Assembly (NCBI GenBank): GCA_003175695.1
Contig: PSRA01000258.1
Coordinates: 62,001 to 126,000, forward strand
Origin: Bacteroidota bacterium
Lineage (GTDB): Bacteria; Bacteroidota; Bacteroidia; Chitinophagales; Chitinophagaceae
DNA: 64,000 nucleotides
Reading direction: 5' to 3'
The position numbers and the translations under genes are program-made. Shown piece by piece: positions 28,926 through 36,952 of the stretch (position 1 is the first letter of the stretch; each line of letters opens with the position of its first letter). The notes beneath the pieces were generated by a model, which was given only the letters and a program-made list of their open reading frames with translations, was not told the DNA's origin and did not search any database.

Positions 28926-30479
28926 ATGTTCAAACAGCGAATCTTTGTAGTTGGCATTTCGCTCCTGGCTTTAATTCTGATTATTTCTGCGCAGCCGACG
29001 AAAAATCAGCGCAAACGGATTTCTGCCAAACCGAATATCATCCTGATTGTTGCAGATGACCTGGGTTATAGCGATTTGAGATCGTATGGCAATCTCAGAA
29101 TAAACACACCATATATAGATAGTCTCGGTATCAATGGAGTAAAGTTTACGCGTGCCTATGTAACTTCCCCTATCTGCGCTCCGTCGAGAATGGGTATCAT
29201 GACAGGACGGTATCAGAACCGATTTGGGAGTGAATTCATGCCATACGATAAATTTGATCCCGCATTTTTGAAATTTATGCGGAAAAATTTTTTTTCATTG
29301 AGGAAGGAAGTACCAGGGCTCAAAAGACTGTCGCCACACATTTTTTTAAATGAAAAGAAGTACAACACAGGATTAGATCTTAATGAAGTAACCATTGCTC
29401 AATTATTGAAGAAAAATGGATATGCAACGGGCCTCGTTGGAAAATGGAACCTGGGAGACGATCAGGGTAATCACCCCTACGAGAGAGGCTACGATTATAG
29501 TTACTATTTTGACGGGGCCCTGACCCGATATGTTGATGACCCGGTTGATACAAGCTTATATTTAAACAAACACCTTCCCTGGGCTTTTTCAGAATTGCCG
29601 GCCTGGCAAAAAAGGGCTGGCGCAACTGCGATCCGCGAAGGAAAGGATATCGTGAAAGATTCTGGCTATCTGACGTTTTCATTGGCTGATAAAGGCGTTG
29701 CCTTCATTGAAAAAAACAAGGACCATCCTTTTTTTCTAACACTTACGTTCAATGCTCCGCATGATCCTTTCCAGGTTCCGAAGAGTTATTTTGACCGGAT
29801 AAAAAATGTGGATGATTCTATTAAGAGAGTCTACTATGGAATGATTGAAGCACTGGATGATGCAGTAGGGAAAATAATTGAGAAATTGAGAGAAGACAAA
29901 ATTGAAGACCAAACTTTGATTATTTTTCTTAGTGATAATGGCGGAGCGACATATACCCGGGCGACCGACAATGCTCCTTTACGGGGTGGAAAATGCACGC
30001 ATTTCGAAGGAGGCCTGATGGTTCCTTTTTTTATCAAGTTCCCGTCAATGATTCAAGGATCTCAGGTTTATGAGAAGCCTGTTTCGTCTTTGGATATTTT
30101 TGCAACTGTAGCGGCGACTGCCCAGGCTTCACTTGCCACGGATCGACAGTATGATGGAACCAACTTAATGCCATACTTATTAGGTCATTCCGGATTGCCT
30201 CATGAAGTATTTTATTGGAGGAGCGGCTATTCAAAGGCAATATGCAAGGGAAACTGGAAATTATACATCAATGAAAAAAGCAAGAAGAGGTTTCTTTTTG
30301 ATCTTTCAAAAGACATAGAAGAAAAGAATGATGTGTCGGCTAAAATGCCTGATAAAGTGAACGAGCTAGCGAGTGATCTCGATAATTGGGAGAAAACGCA
30401 AACAGTCAAGCCTGCCTGGCCAAGTGCTGCGGATGTGTTGATTGACGTCGATGGCGAAGATTTTTATTTTCCAAGCTGA
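28926..30479 (+). CDS. Sulfatase (arylsulfatase family)
   Basis: PNIILIVADDLGYSDL; CxPSR signature PICAPSRMGIMTGRY; FLSDNGG. Confidence 0.93.
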   Translation: MFKQRIFVVGISLLALILIISAQPTKNQRKRISAKPNIILIVADDLGYSDLRSYGNLRINTPYIDSLGINGVKFTRAYVTSPICAPSRMGIMTGRYQNRFGSEFMPYDKFDPAFLKFMRKNFFSLRKEVPGLKRLSPHIFLNEKKYNTGLDLNEVTIAQLLKKNGYATGLVGKWNLGDDQGNHPYERGYDYSYYFDGALTRYVDDPVDTSLYLNKHLPWAFSELPAWQKRAGATAIREGKDIVKDSGYLTFSLADKGVAFIEKNKDHPFFLTLTFNAPHDPFQVPKSYFDRIKNVDDSIKRVYYGMIEALDDAVGKIIEKLREDKIEDQTLIIFLSDNGGATYTRATDNAPLRGGKCTHFEGGLMVPFFIKFPSMIQGSQVYEKPVSSLDIFATVAATAQASLATDRQYDGTNLMPYLLGHSGLPHEVFYWRSGYSKAICKGNWKLYINEKSKKRFLFDLSKDIEEKNDVSAKMPDKVNELASDLDNWEKTQTVKPAWPSAADVLIDVDGEDFYFPS

Positions 30480-30533
30480 GTGAATTGTTGTGTTCCGAAG
30501 GTTCCGTCCCTCGTGGATCTTCCCATGAAATTC

Positions 30534-31427
30534 TTAAAAAGAATAAACACATCCTATCGAAAAAAAGAAAGCATTAGTTAAGTTTTCCTGCGAAGTTTTT
30601 GAGTTAGTGCCACCGTTCGTTTTCGTCTGAATGGTTATATCAGAAGGATTTACTGGGAGAGCCAATGTTGGCACGAAGTTGAATTTAAATTTCTTGGTCA
30701 CTTTATATTCTATTTCCGAGCTTATTTCGTAGTCCATCAATTGAAATTTCGAAGCGTCTTGAACAATCGCAGTGAAGGTAGTTGATGAGCCTTGATTTTT
30801 TGAGGAATATTTGCGCTTGTTATAATAGTTAGCATAAAAATTTTGAGTACCTGCGTTAAGAACCAGCTTAGGACTTATTTGCAATTTCTCAGCCAGCATC
30901 GAAAAAGAATGCTCCAAACCCAGACCCACTCCAAGGTCGTGACTCGTACCGATGGTAGCTCCAAGATCCAATGATGGTTCGATAAAACCGAAGTCGTAAG
31001 AAAAATAGCCGGATAACCTGCCACTGATTTCTGAACTAACAGCATAACTCTGATCACTATAAAAATCTTTCGCTGCGCTCAATTCGAGGTTCAGATGATC
31101 AGAAGAATAACTGTAGCCACCTTCAAAGGTAATTAGGTCAATTCTGCTTTCTCCTGAAACGGGCAGATAAGACATTGACCCGGTAAGAAAGAAACCTGAT
31201 TTATCGTGGTAACCAATCGAAGGTGTTATGTAAGGGGCGGCGGCAGAATCTTTTCTTCCTTGGTAAACATTGTCGCTTAAATAGGACAAGCCCACATCCC
31301 AATGAGATGTATGTTGGTTAGAATCATCATTCTTGTGAAATTTTTGCTGTGCGTACAGATTCGAGCCAATGCACATTGAACCAAAAAAAAGCGGAATGGA
31401 TAACAGAACCTTTACTGATGGCGACAT
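30534..31427 (-). CDS. Hypothetical outer-membrane beta-barrel protein
   Basis: MSPSVKVLLSIPLFFGSMCIGSNLYAQ signal; alternating barrel pattern; C-terminal FFFSIGCVYSF. Confidence 0.6.
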   Translation of the reverse strand: MSPSVKVLLSIPLFFGSMCIGSNLYAQQKFHKNDDSNQHTSHWDVGLSYLSDNVYQGRKDSAAAPYITPSIGYHDKSGFFLTGSMSYLPVSGESRIDLITFEGGYSYSSDHLNLELSAAKDFYSDQSYAVSSEISGRLSGYFSYDFGFIEPSLDLGATIGTSHDLGVGLGLEHSFSMLAEKLQISPKLVLNAGTQNFYANYYNKRKYSSKNQGSSTTFTAIVQDASKFQLMDYEISSEIEYKVTKKFKFNFVPTLALPVNPSDITIQTKTNGGTNSKTSQENLTNAFFFSIGCVYSF

Positions 31428-31671
31428 GGGTATGGATTTAGATTTCAGGAGGACACTTGTCTCTCCATCTAACGAGTGGGGAGCTGAAATATTATGATAA
31501 TTGAGGTGATTGTGCCTAGGATCACAAACCGTTAACAAAAAACCTGGATATTATCTAATTCCGCTTAGCATTCCATATTTTGGAAAATATAAATTCGACT
31601 GATAAAAATCTAAATTTGTTGTTATTCATCCTGAAAATGGTCGAACCCTGAGCGCATGAAATTGTCTGTTT

Positions 31672-31950
31672 ATGAAACCGGTTATTAGAATCGAATATTG
31701 TCCTAAATGCGGCTGGATGCTCAGAGCAGCCTACATGGCGCAGGAATTACTTACTACTTTTTCTCAAGAGATTAAAGGTGTTCTTCTTGAACCTTCAGAA
31801 ACAAATGGCACCTACATTATTTACATCAACGATACCATACTATTCGATAGAAGGGATTTTAGCAGGTTTCCTGAAATCAAAGAGTTGAAACAACTGGTTA
31901 GAGATGTGGTAGCGCCAGAAAAACATTTGGGACATTCCGATAGGCAATGA
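31672..31950 (+). CDS. SelT/SelW/SelH (Rdx) family protein, Cys form
   Basis: RIEYCPKCGWMLRAAYMAQELLTTFSQEIKGVLLEPSETNGTYIIYIN: CxxC thioredoxin-like Rdx fold. Confidence 0.85.
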   Translation: MKPVIRIEYCPKCGWMLRAAYMAQELLTTFSQEIKGVLLEPSETNGTYIIYINDTILFDRRDFSRFPEIKELKQLVRDVVAPEKHLGHSDRQ

Positions 31951-31988
31951 TGTAAGCAATTATTTTTATCGAAAATTCCTTGATAATT

Positions 31989-32130
31989 ATGATTGGAGTT
32001 GTTTTGTGCGGTGGTCAAAATGAAAGAATGGCAATGGATAAAGGCTTTATCAAACAGGATCATGAGACCCTGGGTGGAATTGGCGTTTAAGAAGCTAGCT
32101 GCTTGGAATAGCCCGGTGCTCTTATTCATG
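31989..32130 (+). pseudogene. mobA (molybdopterin-guanine dinucleotide biosynthesis protein A) N-terminal remnant, frameshifted
   Basis: MIGVVLCGGQNERMAMDKGFIKQDHET, then in the +1-shifted frame WVELAFKKLAAWNSPVLL, matching the MobA nucleotide-binding N-terminus; no further homology. Confidence 0.7.
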
Positions 32131-33387
32131 CGACAAGGAAGCTGTTGGGCGATCTAATTCCTGATCCCATTTGCCTCGCATCCTGAGCTGTCCTGAATTA
32201 AAAATTATTGTTCCACTAAACAATATCAACGCGGCTATAAAAAGATACACATTGATGAAGGGGGTTTCAACGTAAACCAAATCTCCGACGCCCTGTATCA
32301 TAAGCAAAACTTCATTGATTATAATTCCAACAATAAAAACTATGAATCCTCTGATGGTTGATTTATTGATGGTGATAAGTTGAAAATGTATCAGGTAAAT
32401 GATGAGAAATAATGAAATGACTCCCAAAAGAACTAAATGCAAATAGCCGATCACAATGGGTCTAAAGCCAAAAGCCAATTTGCTGAGGGATGGAATCACA
32501 GATACCGCCTGTAAAAGGAGCTTTATGGATAATGCCACTGCACAAAGCACGAGCAGACGCCTTGGCAGGGTGGATACCGTTGGTTTCAACACGGATAATT
32601 TTCCACGAATGAGTCGAAGTAATATAATCCAGCCGCTGATTTGGCAAATCACTGCCAATACTACGATGACATAAATCCAACCTGGAATTGGAAGCCATAA
32701 CGCAGAAAGTAAATAGGCGGGTACACAAGCAGTGACAAACAGACGAAAAATTTGTTTCAGATTTTTTTCTTCTATTCCATTCTTGAGCAGTTCGAAAGAG
32801 AATAATCCCATACAGGCAAAAAAGAACCATCCATTATACTGAAAATGCAGAAAAAAATAGACCGACGCGAGATATGGATTGGGATGAATATGCCTGGCTG
32901 CGAGCATATAAGCCAAAAAGAAAGGACCTGCGGATGAAATGACGTTAAAAATCAAAGCCGATTTGAACCATGAATGACTGACATTTCGGGAAGGTAGCCT
33001 GCTCAAATCGCGCCAATACATGAAAGCAAACACATAAGAGGCAAAAATGGAAAGTGTCGAAAACATAATGGAAAGGAATGCATAACCTTCAAATGGAAAA
33101 GTTATCAACATGCCATATGCTGTTATTACGTTCGCCCATAGTATCCAACGGTATCTTTGAAATGCCGCCTCATTCCCTCTGTTTTGAAGATAATTAACCA
33201 ATAGTGTCATCAGCGACTGTGTTATCCATCCCGCAAAGGCAAAATGAGAATGAGCCTGTAACAAAAATTTTTGATCAATAATAGGTAGGGAAAATGCAAT
33301 CTTGTAACGAAGCACAGAGCCCAGCAGGGCAACCAACATCAAATTGAATACAGAAAATCTAAGCCACTTGCTAACAGGCTGGTTCAT
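32122..33387 (-). CDS. Polytopic membrane protein, possibly related to heme-copper oxidase subunit I
   Basis: Multiple TM helices; FLLQAHSHFAFAGWITQSL and YFFLHFQYNGWFFFACMGLF resemble heme-copper oxidase helix segments. Confidence 0.55.
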   Translation of the reverse strand: MNQPVSKWLRFSVFNLMLVALLGSVLRYKIAFSLPIIDQKFLLQAHSHFAFAGWITQSLMTLLVNYLQNRGNEAAFQRYRWILWANVITAYGMLITFPFEGYAFLSIMFSTLSIFASYVFAFMYWRDLSRLPSRNVSHSWFKSALIFNVISSAGPFFLAYMLAARHIHPNPYLASVYFFLHFQYNGWFFFACMGLFSFELLKNGIEEKNLKQIFRLFVTACVPAYLLSALWLPIPGWIYVIVVLAVICQISGWIILLRLIRGKLSVLKPTVSTLPRRLLVLCAVALSIKLLLQAVSVIPSLSKLAFGFRPIVIGYLHLVLLGVISLFLIIYLIHFQLITINKSTIRGFIVFIVGIIINEVLLMIQGVGDLVYVETPFINVYLFIAALILFSGTIIFNSGQLRMRGKWDQELDRPTASLSHE

Positions 33388-33451
33388 TCTTTTTTAGGAA
33401 GCAAAATAACAGCGTTGTAACTTGGAATTCTATGACATAGATCACAAAAAC

Positions 33452-34039
33452 TCAGCAATAGACTTTTCCGTGGTTAATGTGAACCAATCCCTTATCGGAT
33501 AAATGCCTGATACTTCGGATGACGGTCTCTACTCTTAGGCCGGTCATTTTAGCAATTTGCTGGCGCGTGAGCATGACCTTGTTGGATTTTTCGCAAATAT
33601 TTTTCCTGGATTGCTTGAAATATTCCAATAGCGTAGTGATCCGGTGTTCTGAGTCGGCATAAGCAAGTTCTTTCAGCAAAAGAAACTTAAAACGTAGGCG
33701 TTGAGACAATAGTCGGCTGAATGCAAAATGAATTTCTGGTTCTTCTTCAAGCAACTGAAAGAATGTGGATTTTGCCAGCCTGAGCACAACCGAATCTTCA
33801 TTGGCAATGGCAGATGCGGAATGTGGCATGTCATCGAATACTGCCATCTCGCCAAATGATTCGCCTGGGCAGATCAGGTATTGAATAAATTCTTTTCCTT
33901 CATCATTAATATTGACCCATCGGACAGATCCGCTATCTAATTGAAAGTAAAAATGGGGAGCCTGGCCTTCAGAAAAAATAATCTCGCTTTCAGAAACTTT
34001 TTTATGCGAGGCGCCCCAGGCTAGTAAGGTATCAGTATT
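33452..34039 (-). CDS. Crp/Fnr family transcriptional regulator
   Basis: cNMP-binding fold GESFGEMAVFDDMPHSASAIA; HTH MLTRQQIAKMTGLRVETVIRSIRHLSDKGLV. Confidence 0.92.
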   Translation of the reverse strand, partial: NTDTLLAWGASHKKVSESEIIFSEGQAPHFYFQLDSGSVRWVNINDEGKEFIQYLICPGESFGEMAVFDDMPHSASAIANEDSVVLRLAKSTFFQLLEEEPEIHFAFSRLLSQRLRFKFLLLKELAYADSEHRITTLLEYFKQSRKNICEKSNKVMLTRQQIAKMTGLRVETVIRSIRHLSDKGLVHINHGKVYC

Positions 34040-34317
34040 GATCATCGGGCGAATAATCGATATGTGAGCATCAAATGTCGGTGGCATAATCTCTCGGAGT
34101 TATGATTTAGAACAGGATTTTTCATGATAAGAATCATGCCCTAAATTTATGTAGTCTCCAAAGCAACGGAATGCTTGTCCAATGAGGGTTTTGGGAGGGT
34201 GAGTCCATGACTCGGAAGGTGCTTGCACAGGCAGCTAAATTCAATTATGACTTATCGCATAAAATTCATTGTCCGGCTAGCCTAATCTTGTGTCAAATTT
34301 CAATAAAATATTTCATT

Positions 34318-34791
34318 ATGAAAAAGTTATTCACACTTAGCCTGTGGGCGATTATCATTTATGCATGTGGAAACAGCAATTCAAATGCGAGCACGCCAGC
34401 TTCTGGTGACAAGAGTCAGACCGCCAGCCATGGTAACCCTTCTTATGACCCGAACAGGGGAGCAGGGAAGTTTACTAAAGTGGATGTGTCTCCAACCCTT
34501 GACGTAGCCAAAGCCGAAGCCGGAAGCAAAGTCTTTTCTGTGAAATGCAGTGCCTGCCACAAATTGACGGACGAAAAGCTGGTTGGCCCAGGTTGGAAAG
34601 GCGTAACATCAAGACATACCGCCGAATGGATCATGAATTTCTCGACTAACCCCGACGAGATGCTAGCAAAAGACGAAAAAGCACAGGCCATGCTCGAAAT
34701 ATGTTTGGTCAGGATGCCAAATCAAAACTTAACTGACGAAGATGCGAGAAATATTTATGAATTCATGCGAAAGAATGATGGAGTGAAATAA
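34318..34791 (+). CDS. Cytochrome c lipoprotein
   Basis: Lipobox MKKLFTLSLWAIIIYACGNS; VKCSACHKLTDEKLVGPGWKGV; RMPNQNLTDEDARNIYEFMR. Confidence 0.88.
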   Translation: MKKLFTLSLWAIIIYACGNSNSNASTPASGDKSQTASHGNPSYDPNRGAGKFTKVDVSPTLDVAKAEAGSKVFSVKCSACHKLTDEKLVGPGWKGVTSRHTAEWIMNFSTNPDEMLAKDEKAQAMLEICLVRMPNQNLTDEDARNIYEFMRKNDGVK

Positions 34792-34866
34792 CATAAAGAA
34801 ATAACATTATTTGATCCTTATTAAATTTATAACAGGAACTAGAGGATAATTCAAACAATAATCAAT

Positions 34867-35769
34867 ATGGCAAAGGATAAATTGAGTCGGCCGGTCAGAA
34901 CACTCCTAGTCATAGGCGCAGTGGCGCTAGTCATCGTGATATTTGTTCCCATGTGGCGGATTGACCTGGTTGCTCCACAATATCCTGAAGGGTTGACTCT
35001 CCTGATATACACGCACAAATTAGGAGGAAACGTAGACATCGTGAATGGATTGAATCACTATATAGGAATGAGAACTCTGCATACAGAGGATTTTGTAGAG
35101 TTCTCAATCCTGCCATACATGATCGGTTTTTTTGCACTCGTATTTTTCATTGTAGCTATCCTTGGAAATCGAAGGTTGCTGAATATTCTGTTGATCGTGT
35201 TTATTGCCTTTGGAATAATGACAATGTTCGATTTCTGGAGGTGGGAGTATAATTATGGTCACAATTTGAATCCCGAAGCTCCCATTATTGTACCGGGAAT
35301 GGCATATGATCCACCTTTAATAGGTTACAAGCAGCTGCTGAATTTTAGCGCGTATTCTATTCCTTCTACAGGAGGATGGCTGTTTATGTTCGCAGGGGTT
35401 TTATTGGTAGTTTCTTTTATTATAGCTTATAGAAATGCGAGAAAAATTGCTGCAAATAAAGTGCTTCTCACGGCCCAAGCCCTTGCACTCGCTTTTGGCC
35501 TTGAAAGCTGCAGCGCAGCACCTCAGCCAATTTTGACAGGCAAAGACAATTGCGCATACTGCACAATGATGGTAACCGATTTGCGATTTACATCAGAATT
35601 GGTAACTCAGAAAGGGAGGATATTCAAATTCGATGACTCGCATTGCCTTATCTCGCTAGAACTATATCCCACTCCAAAATTCAAATTAACGGTTACGACC
35701 TGTTGTTTGGAAGTTTGGGATGATGCGATGAAATGGGAACCAACCGGGTTGTTATTTCGCGCCTGTTAA
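34867..35769 (+). pseudogene. nos-operon-like membrane protein in frame with a truncated NosL-like metal-binding segment
   Basis: N-terminal polytopic membrane protein, then lipobox-like FGLESCSAAPQPILTGKDNCAYCTMMVTDLRFTSELVTQKGRIFKFDDSHCLIS (NosL-type CxxCxM...FDDxxCL); the C-terminal part of NosL is absent. Confidence 0.6.
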
Positions 35770-35837
35770 AAAAGCTGGAGACAGAAAAACGTCTGCTTTT
35801 CTACAGAAACCATATTAAGCTGTTAACGAATCTGTAA
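35724..35837 (+). pseudogene. Crp/Fnr-family regulator C-terminal HTH remnant
   Basis: Second frame reads DEMGTNRVVISRLLKKLETEKRLLFYRNHIKLLTNL* (recognition helix and wing of Crp/Fnr proteins) with a stop just upstream and no effector domain. Confidence 0.75.
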
Positions 35838-35868
35838 CAATAGTTACATGCGAGTGTAACATTGTTAC
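35833..35868. promoter_or_regulatory. Tandem palindromic operator, Crp/Fnr-type candidate
   Basis: TGTAACaataGTTACA (35833-35848) and GTAACattGTTAC (35856-35868); centres about 21.5 bp apart. Confidence 0.6.
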
Positions 35869-35890
35869 CGTTTTGCCTCTCTTTCAATCA

Positions 35891-35898
35891 TATATTTG
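35891..35898 (+). promoter_or_regulatory. Bacteroidota -7-like element (TAnnTTTG) upstream of the DUF4242 gene
   Basis: TATATTTG downstream of the palindromes; no convincing -33 at canonical spacing. Confidence 0.35.
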
Positions 35899-35967
35899 TA
35901 TTGTCACATAATTTATGACCGGAAACGGAAATAAGCTCACACCAATCACTTTCAAAAACGATGCAAT

Positions 35968-36240
35968 ATGAAAAAGTACATTATCGAAAGAGAAATTCCA
36001 GGGGCCTCAAACTTCACACCAGAAAAACTAAAAGAAATCTCCCAACACTCCTGCGGTGTCCTGTCAAAAATGGGCTCCGGTATTCAATGGGTTCATAGCT
36101 ACGTGGCCGGCGACAAGGTCTATTGCATTTATAATTCACTCAGCGAGGAATTGATAAAGGAACATGCTGCAACAGCAGGTTTTCCTGCAAACTCGATAAC
36201 CCTTGTTTCCTCAATTATTGATCCGGTTACCGCGGGTTAG
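35968..36240 (+). CDS. DUF4242 family (nickel-binding-like) small protein
   Basis: KKYIIEREIPGASNFTPEKLKEISQHSCGVLSKMGSGIQWVHSYVAGDKVYCIYNSLSEELIKEHAATAGFPANSI. Confidence 0.8.
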   Translation: MKKYIIEREIPGASNFTPEKLKEISQHSCGVLSKMGSGIQWVHSYVAGDKVYCIYNSLSEELIKEHAATAGFPANSITLVSSIIDPVTAG

Positions 36241-36622
36241 AATGAAAAAAATTTCCATGGTTATATTTTGATAGAATCTTTCATTTCTGTCAAAGATGGT
36301 CAAGAAAGCAACAAAGGATAGACGAATGCACGACGTCGTGTCCCTCGTCTATCTTTATGTTATCGTCACCTATTGCGCAATAGAATTCCAGGCGAAAAGA
36401 GGGCGACGCAATGATGTTGAGGCGAGGACAAATGTCGGCTCCAAATAAAAATTGTCCCAAAAAATAGTACGATATTGATCCTAACACGATATGGCAGTTA
36501 TGAAATACTTGGAAATTCAAATAGCTCAAAGGGGAACATAATTGCATTGCATGTAGGAGTTGGTCATGATGGTTGGATAATGAAATTCCGGCGCAATTAA
36601 TAATTAAAAGAAAAAGAAATAA

Positions 36623-36925
36623 ATGATCTATTTAACTCAACTAATATACGTTAAAGAAGGCCAGGAAAAAGTATTCCACCAGTTTGAAGACGTTGCGATT
36701 CCCCTGATCTCAAAATACAATGGGCGTTTATTACTTCGTGTCCGTCCATCAGAAAATGCATTTATCGAATTTTCCATTGAAAAGCCATATGAAGTTCATT
36801 TAGTTGAATTTGATCAGGAAGAGGATTTCAAAAAATTTATGCTGGATGAAGAGCGAAAGAAATTCCTTCATTTAAAAGAACAATCTATTAAAGCATCCGT
36901 ATTGATTCAGGGTTTCAAGCTGTGA
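36623..36925 (+). CDS. DUF1330-like small protein
   Basis: MIYLTQLIYVKEGQEKVFHQFEDVAIPLISKYNGRLLLRVRP; dimeric alpha/beta-barrel pattern. Confidence 0.7.
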   Translation: MIYLTQLIYVKEGQEKVFHQFEDVAIPLISKYNGRLLLRVRPSENAFIEFSIEKPYEVHLVEFDQEEDFKKFMLDEERKKFLHLKEQSIKASVLIQGFKL

Positions 36926-36952
36926 ATTGGAAGATATGGTTGAAAATTGAAT

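Noticed and set aside
36290-36547. 85-aa minus-strand ORF in the gap before the DUF1330-like gene
   Set aside because: No motif or ribosome-binding context; the opposite strand looks more like a relic.
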